Assembly (NCBI GenBank): GCA_017165825.1
Contig: CM029386.1
Location: 1,739,491 to 1,803,490, forward strand
Direction: 5' to 3'
From: Hepsetus odoe
Lineage: Eukaryota; Chordata; Actinopteri; Characiformes; Hepsetidae
DNA length: 64,000 bases
Below the pieces are notes generated by a model. It was not told the DNA's origin and did not search any database. It was given only the letters and a program-made list of their open reading frames with translations. The position numbers were made by a program, and so were the translations under genes. Shown here one piece after another: positions 10,113-20,811 of the stretch; position 1 is the first letter of the stretch, and each line of letters opens with the position of its first letter.

Positions 10113-11104
10113 GTGAGTTTTTGGGAGTGATGTGATTAGAGACGAATGGTACAAAAAACATAGATTCCAATGTAACACTATAAACACTGAGTGAAACCAA
10201 ATATCTTCCTCATCATCAGGGGTTTGACTTTCTGGCCTGTTGCTATGGTCTGAGATGACTCACCTGTAAATCTCTTGACTGAAGAACGTTTTTGAATGTC
10301 ACAGTATTTCAGATAGCAGGTTAGGAAAGTCAATCAGGGGCTTTGGATCAAAGTTTAGGTTCATCTCCATTACTAACAGTTCTACATTTCTAAAGCTCAG
10401 TGTGGAGCAAACTGTAACTACAGTTCAGTCTCTGGACAGAGGAGCACAGTGAGCTTCACGTTAAATTGTTTCGTTTGTTCTGGGTTTAAATGTACTCTTG
10501 TGTGCCGCACAGTGGACCATCTTCCCACTATGAATAACAACTGACGAGGAACCACTGAGGGAATGCTTGTAGGGATCTGATGATAACCCTGACCCGTCTC
10601 AATGTGATAAACCAATGTTGAGCTGCCACGTTAGCAGTTAGCTACAGGTGCTGTCCTGCAGGTGAGTGTTATTTTGAGGTGTGTGATCTCAAAGAGTTGT
10701 TTTGTGGTGACTCTCTCTGGAGACTTCCTGAGCCTTATCAGTGAACTTTCCCCGTTAATGAATATTCTCATAAATGATTTTAAAGACCCTGTGTATAACG
10801 CATAGTTCCTGTTCTACCTGTTGCAACTCATCGCCGGTACCATTTATCTCACCTCCAGTCCCGGAAGTTATATGTATTCATCCTCTGCCTTCTATCCTGT
10901 CCTACGTTTTGATGGAATAAAAGTTTGTATTTATTTGTACTCAGACTATCTGAGCTGTGTTTCTCACCTGGTCCTGATCCTGTTGAGGTCTTCTTCTGTG
11001 CCCTCTGTCCATGCCTTTTATTTTGCTCTGTTGGTTTCAAAGTATACTTTTTTTGTGACTGATGAAAATAATCTTGTCCAGTGGTCTAAGTCTGCTATTT
11101 TGGG
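10113..11104. other. no gene recognised
   Basis: Unique-looking sequence with short open frames only. No lectin-domain exon could be identified here although one would be expected downstream of 10112. Confidence 0.4.
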
Positions 11105-11109
11105 TTAGA

Positions 11110-11215
11110 TTTATCTGCCCTTATCCAGAGTGACTTCCATGTCCTAATAACAGGGACAGTCCCCCTGGAGCAAGGGGACCCAGAGGTGATGGTCTAGTGG
11201 TAGGATACCTGCATG
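11110..11215. mobile_element. rearranged V-SINE fragment
   Basis: First part is the reverse complement of the SINE tail (CTTATCCAGAGTGACTTCCATG). The second part is the SINE head in the opposite orientation (GGTCTAGTGGTAGGATACCTGC). Head and tail therefore point at each other, with the middle missing. Confidence 0.7.
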
Positions 11216-11930
11216 AAAAATATGTATATTAGTGGTGGGATCAGCATTGAAATGGTAGCCCTGAATATTATGAGTAGAAGTTGTCTGGCTTTTGAAAGCT
11301 GTACCACTACAGTAACTCAGAAACTCAGAACAAATGACTGGAAATCTCAGTACAGCAAGATTAGAAAAGATATATCCAGGTTCTCCTTTGCATCATGGTA
11401 ACTAGTTTATAAATGATCTGCTGGTCATTACCTGCTCATTCCAGTGTTCTTACTGGTCACTTGGTAGAAATGCTCTGGTTGTATTGGTCTATTCTGGCTG
11501 TAGAAGTCTAGTTGTATAAACAGTGTTTCACCATTTTTGTTTCAATCATTTTTTCCCACATTAAAAGAAAAATCTGTTTTTTCACAAAATCTGTCAACTT
11601 GGCAAACTATGTAATTCTCATGACTGAATGTGATCATTTCCAGCTTTTTAAACAGTGGCTACTTTTTAGTGTTCTTACCAAAAAAGCAGATGATCCCAAA
11701 TGAATCTCACATTAAAAACATGCTGCATTCACTGTTTTTTACAGGATGGAGGGTCACAGTTCTTATTCTGTTTCTTCATTTCAGTTTCAGATGGTTATTT
11801 CAAACTCAAACACTTGTGTAAAACCTGTTCTCCTGACTTCACTCTCCACTGGAGAATAAACACACAGAACAGTCAGTCTTCTCACATTTCCACTAATGAT
11901 TTTGCTACAGTTTGTATTACAGCCGTTAAT
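11216..11930. other. no gene recognised
   Basis: AT-rich, short open frames only. Confidence 0.4.
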
Positions 11931-11934
11931 GCTG

Positions 11935-11995
11935 CTGGTATCAGAAATCCACAATCTTCCGATTCCGTGGCCAACCACTAGGCCACTGCTGCCCC
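11935..11995 (-). mobile_element. tRNA-SINE head fragment (minus)
   Basis: Reverse complement reads GGGGCAGCAGTGGCCTAGTGG, the A-box region shared by SINEs in this window, then GGAAGATTGTGG. Only about 60 bases remain. Confidence 0.65.
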
Positions 11996-12850
11996 AAAGT
12001 ATTGTTAAGTTATTATTATTAATAAAGTATTATAAAATAATAAAGTATTATAAAATTATAAAATAAAGTGCCATTTCCATCTACTCAACAGCTTTAGTTT
12101 AAACTAAATGAATTCACACCAGACTGTTTAAATTTGCTGTATTATCAGTCATTCTTCTTATTCTTACCTCATCCTCACAGCATGACAACACACACTATTT
12201 TGATTAAATAAAATAAAAAAACAGCTGGCGACAAACAAGTAAAGTCATTTTGGAACATATGCCACATAAATGCAAGTTTTAAATATTATATTAAAACTAA
12301 ATATTAAAACACCATTATTCGCATTATAAAATCTTTCTTTGAAGTTGGTTAAATAGTGTTGTGATGTTGTAATAACAAGAAAATGTGCCCAAACATAAAT
12401 CTTCTGGGCCTAAAGAGGCCACAATACGTTCATTAATACTGGCATGTTGGAACAGCTGAGCACGAGCAAATCTAAAGACAACACAGACACATAGATCATC
12501 ACCACAGCAGGGTTCTGTGTGTTCCAGTCTTCCAAACATGGTTCTAATGTGATTTTTACACAACATTACATATATTCAATAAACTATTTTAAAGTGAAAC
12601 ACACAGACACTGCTGAAATTTGAACTCCATCCAGGAGCTCAACTGCTCTCCAGCTGCAGGAAGTGGGAGAGTTTGAACCTGAGCTTAAATGAACATTTAC
12701 AACAGGCCAGTCATTTATATCCTGTTTGAAAGTGATCTTTAGTGATTTATTAACAAATCTAACGGCACATTCAGTGACCATGTGACCACTGACTATCAGC
12801 AGGCTTGGTGTTTTAATTCTGTAAGTATATGTTTGCCTTTGTTTGCCTTA
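11996..12850. other. no gene recognised
   Basis: AT-rich with short open frames; nothing identifiable. Confidence 0.4.
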
Positions 12851-12851
12851 C

Positions 12852-12852
<1 letters not shown>

Positions 12853-12943
<91 letters not shown>

Positions 12944-12945
12944 GT
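12853..12945 (+). repeat. (GA)n microsatellite
   Basis: AG repeat with a few interruptions. Confidence 0.95.
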
Positions 12946-13164
12946 ACCATTGTTCTTTAGCTGTAATCTTAAATACTGTGCTATCACTACAGCAGGAGTT
13001 CAGAACCTGAGCAGGAAGCAGGTAAGGACTGGTGTGACTGACAGAGACACTCAGGGACTCTGGACATGGGTGGACATACAATACTGAACACTGAGTAAGA
13101 GATCACTGAACCGAACTCATGATGGTCATGATGAAGTTACTCTTTACTCCTCGGTGCTCTAAAA

Positions 13165-13372
13165 AAAAAGACTGTGCTGGTGGTAGGATACTTGCCTATG
13201 AACCTCTGGATCAAGAGGTCCCTGGTTCGAATCCCACATCTGGCATTACCACCACTGGGTCCCTGAGCAAGACCATGAACCCTGAGTGTCTCCAGCTGGA
13301 CTGTCCCTGTAATCAGGACATGGAAGTTGCCCTGGATAAGAGCGTCTGCTAAATGCTGTAAATGTAAACTGT
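13165..13372 (+). mobile_element. V-SINE-like SINE
   Basis: Head GGTGGTAGGATACTTGCC, B box GGTTCGAATCCC, body CTGGGTCCCTGAGCAAGACC, tail GGATAAGAGCGTCTGCTAAA then TGTAAATGTAA. Slightly truncated at the 5' end. Confidence 0.85.
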
Positions 13373-13479
13373 GTGGCTTGAGGGTATTTGCAGTGCTAAT
13401 GGGGTTTTAAGTGCTTTGTCTTTTATTTTTAATTCATTTCTTTCTTTTTTTTTTACCAGATATTTTGATCAGTAGCAAG

Positions 13480-13748
13480 AGTAAGAATCAGCTTGAGGAT
13501 TCCCTGAAGAGGTGGAGATATGCTCTAGAAAGGAGGGTGATGAAAGTGAGTAAGACAGAATGTGTAATTGTCAATGAAAGGGAAAATGGAAGGATGATGG
13601 AGTAGAGGTGGTGAAGGTGGAGGTGTTCCAGTGCTTGGGATCAGTCGTTCAGGGTAAAGGGAAGTGTGGAGGAGAAGTAAAGAACAGTGTGCAGGCAGTT
13701 TGGAGTGGGTGGAGAAGAGTGACTGGCCTGATCTGTGATAGACAGATA
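13480..13748 (+). mobile_element. RTE-clade LINE fragment
   Basis: Encodes scrambled pieces of the RT C-terminal part seen intact at 37.8-38.1 kb (RWRYALERR, GGAGAAGAGTGACTGGCCTG). Several indels break the frame. The homology stops where a retroviral LTR seems to begin. Confidence 0.75.
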
Positions 13749-14003
13749 TGATGGATTGTAGGTTGATTTTAGTAATTTAGTAAATAAGGCCTTGGAGCTC
13801 CCGGGGACAGATAAAAAGGCACACTCTGAACTGTGCAAGTTAGAGAGAGAAAGGATTCAACATAGAGAAGAACACTGAACGGCCTTTTGAACATCTTGCA
13901 AGAACTCTGTTACTCATCTGTTAATAAACTTGGATATAGCTTAAAACCTCTTCACCTCATCACTGACTCCTCGAACCTCGGTTCTCAATCGGAGAATCCA
14001 ACA
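13749..14003 (+). mobile_element. probable 5' LTR of an endogenous retrovirus
   Basis: Runs from TGATGGATTG to ATCCAACA, so it has TG...CA ends. It contains a TATA-like GATAAAAAGG and a polyadenylation signal (TTAATAAAC). It is followed after 2 bases by TGGCGTCACAAACAGGA (14006-14022), placed as a primer-binding site, and then by gag-like sequence. The 3' LTR is not in view, so the boundaries are inferred. Confidence 0.5.
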
Positions 14004-14294
14004 GTTGGCGTCACAAACAGGATTGACTTGAGGAACGGACGGGAAATGCATCTGGAAGACAACACGGTTGACCACCAGTCAGGAACAGAAGTGCTGACAC
14101 TTTGACAGAGGTAAGGCCTCCTACTGTCTTAATCTGCTGCTGAGTTGAGGATAACTGCTGTGTGTAAAAAGTAAACTCCCTCCTCTTCAAGCTCAATCTA
14201 GAAAGGAGTCTGTGGTGAAGATTCGAAGATTCATACAATCTTGTAATAAGTAACAGGAAATTTCCAGTAACGTAAAATTTGTGAAATTGTCATA

Positions 14295-15385
14295 ATGTGG
14301 GGAAAGAAGAAATCAACAAATACTGATGTGGTGGTGCCGGACGTTGATGAGAATCACATGATCAGTAGTCTCAACGTGTATATAAGTTTTCATTGAACCT
14401 GAAAGAGATTGAACAGAAAATTGTGGAAAAGTATGCGGTTAATGCTGATGTCAGAAGAATCTGGTCTTTGGATGTGATTCGTAAGGCTTGGGGTAAAACT
14501 CAGCTTATGAAGAAGAGTGAGAAGAAGTTGAAATGGGCACTTGTTGTGCTGGGTCAGCTCAGACGCAGGAGTGAGATGATGCGAAAAACTGAAGCTGATA
14601 GAGTCAAAGGCCATTCAGTCCAGATTAACTGCTATGGTTGAAGAGATTCAGAGAAAGGACGCTGAGGTCCAACTAAAGAACACTGAGGTTCTGAGAAAGA
14701 ATGCTGAGGTTCTGAGAAAGAACGCTGAGGTTCTGAAAAAGTACGCTGAGGTTCTGAGAAAGGACGCCGAGGTCCGACAAAAGGACGCCAAAGTCCAACT
14801 ACAGAATGCTGAGGTTCTGAAAAAGGATGCAGAGATAAACTAATTAGTGGAGGAGTTGAAAAGAGTAAGAGCAGAAAGAGATGCGTTGCTATCGGGTGCA
14901 AACGGACCAAATGCCGAGCAGCCTGGTGTGCAGGAATGACCCCAGGGGGGCGGAGCATCTTCTTCTATCCCTCTTGATGATGGAGGCGTCCCGATGCATG
15001 GGGGCCCTCCTTCTGACCCTCCCTATGAGTTAATGTCTGTGATGCCTGCTTACCCCCCCCCCCTCATCCCTCTGGGAGCAGCTCCGCCTCTATCAGCAAA
15101 CAAACTGTATCCTGATCTCCACGCATTGGAGAAGGAACGGCGGGGTTTGTTGGAGGAAGGGAAAGTCACATGGAGAGATGAGAGTGAGAAAAGGGGCTCC
15201 TCAACTAGTGCATCATCCAACAATGGGCCACTAAAACACACTTCGTGTGAAAAACCCTCTGTGAAGGAAAAACATGCAGAAAACCACAGAGTGAATGAAA
15301 GTGAGAGTGAAAGCGAGAGTGACACTGATCATGTTCCTGCCCGCCTTGCTCCTGTCAGAGGAAGACGTGAAATGGAATCAACAGT
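14295..15385 (+). pseudogene. endogenous retrovirus gag, defective
   Basis: Starts MWGKKKSTNTDV. The frame stops at 14394-14396 and matrix-like sequence continues in another frame (to about 14641). A third stretch at 14634-14840 is a run of 7-residue units of the type EVLRKNA, predicted to be a coiled coil. A proline-rich and then acidic, Ser/Glu-rich part follows (14994-15385). At least two frame changes make it non-functional. This is a description of an old broken copy; the order matches retroviral gag. Confidence 0.65.
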
Positions 15386-16707
15386 CATTCAACACACTGA
15401 TGACATCCTGATTGCTTCAGAGGAAGAAGATCAACACGAGCAAGATGTTTTGCATGTCTTGGATCTTCTACATGAAAAAGGACACAAAGCAAGTTTCAGC
15501 AAAGCTCAAATCATGCAAGCTGAAGTTGTCTATCTTGGACAGAAGAACACAAGCGTGTAAGACAGCTAAAGAGCCGAAAACAATTAAGGAATTGCGCTCT
15601 TTCTTGGGATTGTGCAACTACAACCGAGCATGGGTTGATTTGTACACAGAAATCACACAACCTTTGACCGATCTGCTAAAAGGATGGAAGGATCCAACAG
15701 ATCCAATCGAGTTGAACCAAAAACAAATCCAAGCTTTCCAGAGTCTGAAAAAGGCGTTCTGTCTAGCACCTGCTCTGGGAACTATAGACACAGGACAGCC
15801 TTTCACACTGAATGTCCATGAAAGAGATGGATACATGACAGCAGTGCTTTCCCAAGATCACGGCGGTTTGCAGAGAACTGTTGGATACTACTCAGCGAAA
15901 CTGGATAACGTGGCCCTTGGATGGGGTCCGTGTCTTAGAGCAGTTCAGGCAACACATTTGGCCGTTAACACAGTTTCCAGCCTGGTGTTAGATCAAACAC
16001 TGGTGTTCAAATGTCCACATGCTCTCCATACTCTGCTAACCTTGAGTCGAGCATCACAAGTCACAGCCGCTCGATGGGCGAAATGGTCCACCATCTTGGA
16101 ATCATCCAATATTGTCATTGAAAAAGCAAGTCTGTCCAATCCTGCGACTCTACTCCCAACAGACACGGAAATCGATGACCAAATAATCACGACAATGGAG
16201 GAAGTGGCGAGCACCCAAGAAGGGCCTTTGCAGAATCCCGATCTGGTGCTGTACACCGACGGTTCCTCGATGGTCAAAAATGGATTGAGAAGTGCAGGAT
16301 GGGCGGTGACAACAGAAACAGATGTTTTGACCAGCGGAAGCATGTCAAAAGGGACATCCGCTCAACAAGCAGAATTAAAAGCTCATCAAACAGCAAACAT
16401 CTACACAGATTCAAGATATGCTTTTGGTGTTGTCCACGATTTTGGACTACTGTGGAAAAAACGAGGGTTTCTAACAGCCGCAGGAACTCCAGTGAAAAAT
16501 GGAGAACTTGTGGAAGAACTGTTACACGTGGTTCAACTCCCAAAAGAAGTGTCAATCATGAAGTGCAAAGCACACACCAAAACCGACGCAATGGAACACA
16601 GAGGAAATGCTCTCTCTGATGAGGCTGCAAAAATTGCTGCAGAGAAAGGTGAATCCAGCGTGAAGGCCGAAGCAAGTGTCAGAGCACTCCACAAACACAT
16701 GGAAGAC
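15386..16707 (+). pseudogene. endogenous retrovirus pol remnant (RT end plus RNase H)
   Basis: Enters pol at the reverse transcriptase YXDD region (reads HTDDILIAS). Protease and most of the RT fingers/palm are missing. A frameshift near 15540 moves to the frame with IKELRSFLGLCNYNRAW (connection region). RNase H shows its acidic residues in LYTDGSS, QQAELKA, IYTDSRYA and GNALSDEAAK. Style is gamma/epsilon-retrovirus-like (ERV1). The frame is open to the N gap, where integrase would follow. Confidence 0.85.
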
Positions 16708-17207
16708 NNNNNNNNNNNNNNNNNNNNNNNNNNNNNNNNNNNNNNNNNNNNNNNNNNNNNNNNNNNNNNNNNNNNNNNNNNNNNNNNNNNNNNNNNNNNN
16801 NNNNNNNNNNNNNNNNNNNNNNNNNNNNNNNNNNNNNNNNNNNNNNNNNNNNNNNNNNNNNNNNNNNNNNNNNNNNNNNNNNNNNNNNNNNNNNNNNNNN
16901 NNNNNNNNNNNNNNNNNNNNNNNNNNNNNNNNNNNNNNNNNNNNNNNNNNNNNNNNNNNNNNNNNNNNNNNNNNNNNNNNNNNNNNNNNNNNNNNNNNNN
17001 NNNNNNNNNNNNNNNNNNNNNNNNNNNNNNNNNNNNNNNNNNNNNNNNNNNNNNNNNNNNNNNNNNNNNNNNNNNNNNNNNNNNNNNNNNNNNNNNNNNN
17101 NNNNNNNNNNNNNNNNNNNNNNNNNNNNNNNNNNNNNNNNNNNNNNNNNNNNNNNNNNNNNNNNNNNNNNNNNNNNNNNNNNNNNNNNNNNNNNNNNNNN
17201 NNNNNNN
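16708..17207. other. assembly gap (500 N)
   Basis: Placeholder gap between the retroviral pol and the LRR end of receptor copy A. The rest of the provirus and further LRR exons of copy A may be hidden here. Confidence 0.99.
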
Positions 17208-17453
17208 AGACAGAGAGAGAGAGAGAGACAGAGAGAGAGGGAGAGAGACAGACACAGAGAGAGGACAAATTTAAAACTCACTTTACATTCATAATTCTAC
17301 TGTTCGTTTTGCTCATGTGATCGTTGTGGTTATAAAGCAGATCACTCAACACTAATCTGAATCACTAAACCAGATTCTCCTTTACCAACATACATCTTTT
17401 TATTTGTTGACAAAGGTAAACTGTGATTTGGAGACAGTTTTCCTAGAAATATG

Positions 17454-17504
<51 letters not shown>
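17208..17504 (+). repeat. (GA)n and (CA)n microsatellites
   Basis: GA tract at 17208-17262 right at the gap edge and a pure CA tract at about 17456-17504, with unremarkable sequence between. Confidence 0.9.
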
Positions 17505-17507
<3 letters not shown>

Positions 17508-17559
17508 GCTGCATAAATTTAAAATAAAGGAATAAACAGCTTCAATTTTTGTAACTGTG

Positions 17560-17605
17560 TAATCTGACCTGAGAGTCTCCAGTTTACAGTGTGAACTTTA
17601 TATTG
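17560..17605 (-). pseudogene. orphan LRR exon end with its own donor (copy A)
   Basis: Minus strand reads AAGTTCACACTGTAAACTGG then AGACTCTCAGGTCAGAT, i.e. only the last 33 or so bases of an LRR exon plus a donor, about 70 bases beyond the real LRR exon. The same cassette is multiplied in copy B at 54.2-54.5 kb. Confidence 0.7.
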
Positions 17606-17636
17606 ATCTTCAGTGATGAAGAGACAGAATCCTCAC

Positions 17637-17807
17637 CTGAGAGTCTCCAGTTTACAGTGTGAACTCTTCAGTCCAGCAGAGAGCAGCTCCACTCCTGAAT
17701 CCTGCAGGTCAGTGTTACTGAGGTCCAGATCTTTCAGGGAGTTTTCTGATTGTAGAGCTCTAGCCAGAGTTTTGAGGGACTCTGCACTGAGATGACAGTC
17801 AGAAAAT
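17637..17807 (-). CDS. receptor copy A, NLR-type LRR exon
   Basis: 171-base exon (acceptor CTGCCTGTAG, donor GTGAGG) reading FSDCHLSAESLKTLARALQS, ENSLKDLDLSNTDLQDSGVE, LLSAGLKSSHCKLETLR. This is the standard two-repeat LRR exon of fish NLRC3-like genes, with LxxLxLSxxxLxxxG spacing. Phase 2 in and out fits the preceding exon (CA+A). It is the last complete exon of copy A before the gap. Confidence 0.88.
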
Positions 17808-18057
17808 CTACAGGCAGAAAGAAAGTTAATAAAATATAAATATTCAGACTTTATACTTGCATTTTGGATGATCAGACCATATTATCAGAAAGATCTTTTA
17901 AACTTCAAACTACTCTCTTCTTCACTGTAAGTTATTTATTTTTGGGAAATATTAACTTTATGTTTACTTTCTCTTACATGCATGTTCACCAAATTACTCA
18001 CATATAGATCATAAGAGTACTGACTTCAGCCTAAATATCTTTATAATAAACACTCAC

Positions 18058-18223
18058 TGAGCCTTTCTGTAGTTCCTGATCGCTGGGATGAGTCGTCTGT
18101 AACCCTCCTCTGATGTGTTGAACTTCTTCAGGTTAAACTCTTTCTTCTCAAACTGGGAGTTCAGACGCATGTAGGTGATGATGGAGCACTGGGCTGGAGA
18201 GAGCTGCTGTTTAGAATATTTAT
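18058..18223 (-). CDS. receptor copy A, NLR-derived linker exon
   Basis: 166-base exon (acceptor CATTTCAG, donor GTGAGTG) reading KYSKQQLSPAQCSIITYMRL, then NSQFEKKEFNLKKFNTSEEG and YRRLIPAIRNYRKAQ. About 22 of 49 residues align without gaps with the end of the NACHT exon at 2.3 kb (LSPAQWS...LNS...SEE...RL.P...RKA). It therefore equals the segment that joins NACHT to the LRRs in NLRs, but here it follows a membrane span. Phase 1 in (G+AT = D), phase 2 out, both compatible with its neighbours. Confidence 0.88.
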
Positions 18224-18310
18224 CTGAAATGAAAGAGACCGTGTAAGCTTCCAGACTCACCGTTATCCAGAAACTGAAACTGAATATGTAGCCTCAGTAA
18301 TTCAGTGAGG

Positions 18311-18567
18311 GGGGGCAGCGGTGGCCTAGTGTTTAGGGCGTTGGCTGCATGATCAGTGAATCGGGGTTTGAACCCCTTCCCAGTGGATTGCCCTGAGGTA
18401 CCCTTGAGCAAGGTACCATTCCAGTCACGCTCCTCCCTGCGATGGGCTGGCGACCTGTCCAGGGTGCGTCCCCCGTCCTTTGCGCTGTGTGCGCTGGGTT
18501 GGACTCCAGCACTCCCCTGCGACCCCGTTTGGGACAAGCGCCAGAAGATGACTGACTGACTGGAATT
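18311..18567 (+). mobile_element. full-length tRNA SINE
   Basis: Starts GGCAGCGGTGGCCTAGTG (A box), then GGTTTGAACCCC (B box), then TGCCCTGAGGTACCCTTGAG and the CGATGGGCTGGCGACCTGTC body, ending in GACTGACTGACTGG. Flanked by AATTCAGTGAGGG and AATTGAGTGAGGG, a target-site duplication with one mismatch. Copy B has the uninterrupted site near 52760. Confidence 0.9.
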
Positions 18568-18569
18568 GA

Positions 18570-19136
18570 GTGAGGGTTTATATATTCCTAAACAGTTAAA
18601 ATGTGTGATTTTTCTCATCATTTCAGTCACCTGTGCCTACTTAAGAACCATGTGATCATTATTACCTTCAGTGTCATGTTTTATGTGTATAATGTCTGAT
18701 TGAACTGTATTTGTGCTGCTGTTTTATCTTTATTTCCCTCATTTTCTGAATTTGGGCTGTGCCTTAACAGCACTTCATTCCAAACTCTGACCAATAACAA
18801 TAATGACATTTCCAAGAATTCTCTAATTGTCATGATTGTAGAGAAAAAGCAGACAAAATTCCATAATTGTCAATAGAGCAATGGAGAGGTTTCAATTCAT
18901 CCTTCAAAAATGCACTGCATAATTTACAGTTTCAGTATTCAGTAGTTATTTTATCCAGAATGATGTAGACGAGTGTTAGCTAGTTTTTTACAGACACCAG
19001 AGATTTACAGATCATTTTAGCAGCAGTAAACCAAAATGGTAGAAGCCCAAGAAATCATAATATTTCAACACGTTATCTATACCGCGTGAATTTTAAACAT
19101 TAAATTTTTCAGTGAACAAAATAACTAAAATCTTAC
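18570..19136. other. copy A intron, nothing recognised
   Basis: Intron between TM and linker exons; AT-rich, no recognised element. Confidence 0.5.
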
Positions 19137-19226
19137 CTTTCAAGATGCAAGCTGTAAGTGCAGCTAACACAAGAGCAAAAACTGAAAGGCAGATAATGGC
19201 AATCTTCCCAGCATGAACATCAGTTT
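19137..19226 (-). CDS. receptor copy A, transmembrane exon
   Basis: 90-base exon (acceptor GTTTTTCAG, donor GTAAGAT) reading ETDVHAGKIAIICLSVFALV and LAALTACILK. One hydrophobic segment of about 21 residues is followed by Lys, consistent with a type I single-pass protein. Phase 1 in and out: G+AA gives Glu at the start and G+AT gives Asp at the junction to the linker. Confidence 0.88.
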
Positions 19227-19721
19227 CTGAAAAACAAACCAGATAATATTTAAATTTAGACCAAACAGCAAACATATTTAATGAAATAATAACTTCGCAA
19301 TTTAGAATCATCCTGCAAGAAATGTTCAGGAAATTAAGATGTAATTTTATTACATATGGATTATATTTTGGTGAGAGTTTGATATACTGACATCATTTTC
19401 AGTTCTATGTAAGAGACCAAGATTCTGTCTGTGATCGAGATTCTGTCTGTGGTTTTTAACTGCTATAATGATGAAGTAGTAACAGCTGGTTTGTTGTTCT
19501 GGTTTGTTTATCATTAATTATTATGTTAAGTTTTTAATTATGCCTTACTAATATTACTTCACTGTTAATCAATCATAGTTAATACTCACTAATTATTTAT
19601 TCATTTTTTTGTACCTTTATTAAGTACATTCAAGATAATTAATCTTTTAATTAAGTTTAATTAAGTATTTATTAAAGGTAATTCGCTAGTAATAGAACAC
19701 AGAAAGAAGGATGGGTCTTAC
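19227..19721. other. copy A intron, nothing recognised
   Basis: AT-rich intron between the second Ig exon and the TM exon. Confidence 0.5.
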
Positions 19722-20075
19722 CTCTAACTTCAAGATACACAGCTACATCATCATACCAGGACCCAGGATATGCAACGTAACACTGATATCCTCCTTCATC
19801 AGAGGGCTGAACTGCTGAGAGTTTCAGTGAAGTGTTGCCTTTTTTAAGCTCTTCTTTAAATAAACTCGTTCTTCCTTTATAAGACTCCATCTGTTCCTCA
19901 TTTCTGTCTTCATAATTTTCATAGTAATGGACCAGTCTCTCTCTCAGATCTGTTCTAATCCACTCGACTTCCAGATCCTCAGCACTGATGCTGGGTTGGA
20001 GAGAACAGGGCAGAACCAGATCTTCACCAACTTCAACAACAAGAGGAGCAGCAGGACCATCGACTTTAAAATATA
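19722..20075 (-). CDS. receptor copy A, second Ig V-set exon
   Basis: 354-base exon (acceptor TTTCTAG, donor GTAAGAC), phase 1-1. Reads YFKVDGPAAPLVVEVGEDLV then LPCSLQPS, the C-strand VEWIR, ENYEDRNEEQMESYKGRTSL, and SDEGGYQCYVAYPGSW. B-strand Cys, C-strand Trp and the DxGxYxC motif with F-strand Cys are all present. The E.RNE.Q...Y.GRT block is characteristic of butyrophilin/MOG/B7-type V domains. GNTS is a possible N-glycosylation site. Open throughout. Confidence 0.92.
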
Positions 20076-20273
20076 CTAGAAAGACAGAGAGGAAAATTAT
20101 GTGTCCAGTTTCTTCTTTAATCACTTTGACCCAGATCAGAATTATCCAGGACCCTGAGGCCACCCTCCATTAAATCACCAACTATTCTTAAGTTTCTTGG
20201 TATCACACTGTTAGCTACCACACACCAACAGAACTTCACAGCTTCACAAACACTACTGAAACTTATCACTCAC

Positions 20274-20624
20274 TTCTGACTTGAACCGTGGTGTCTTCAT
20301 AAAAGGACTCTGATTTAACAGCACACTGATAAACTCCTTTATCAGATGGCTGGACATCTGAGAGTCTCAGTGAAGTGTTTCCTTTCTTCAGTTCTTCTTT
20401 AAACAGAGCTGTTCTTCCTCTGTAAGACTTTATCTGTCTCTCATTTCTGTCTTCATGATCTTCATACAGATGAACTAATTTTTCAGTTCCAGGCAGATCA
20501 AGTCTGATCCACTCCACCATCATATCCTCAGCACTGATGTTGGGATGGAGAGAACAGGGTAGAACCAGATCTGCACCAGTTTTAACATCAAGAGGAGCAG
20601 CTGGGCCAACAACCTTAAAGTGTT
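20274..20624 (-). CDS. receptor copy A, first Ig V-set exon
   Basis: 351-base exon (acceptor TTCTACAG, donor GTGAGTG), phase 1-1. Reads HFKVVGPAAPLDVKTGADLV, LPCSLHPNIS, VEWIRLDLP, YEDHEDRNERQIKSYRGRTA, SDKGVYQCAVKSE. It has the canonical V-set Cys pair and Trp, and two possible N-glycosylation sites (NIS, NTS). Butyrophilin/MOG-like. Intact, unlike the first Ig exon of copy B. Confidence 0.92.
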
Positions 20625-20811
20625 CTGTAGAAAAACATGATGTAAAAGAAAAATTACACATGGACAAGAAGATACACATAATGTTTGTTTTATTTGTATC
20701 AAAAAATTGAGTGTTAATCTGCTCCAGTACAGTAATTTATTTCTTTATTTATTATTCTGCTAATATAGACAGATGCGCCTCAGACAGATGTGCTCCTGTG
20801 CATATACTACT

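Noticed and set aside
15412..17274. 620-residue retroviral frame crossing the gap
   Set aside because: The part after 16707 is N and GA repeat; only 15412-16707 is real.
19672..20163. Start at the ATG at 20163 for copy A Ig2 as a separate single-Ig gene
   Set aside because: That ATG is in the intron; the exon begins after TTTCTAG at 20075 and has an acceptor in the same phase as the other Ig exons.
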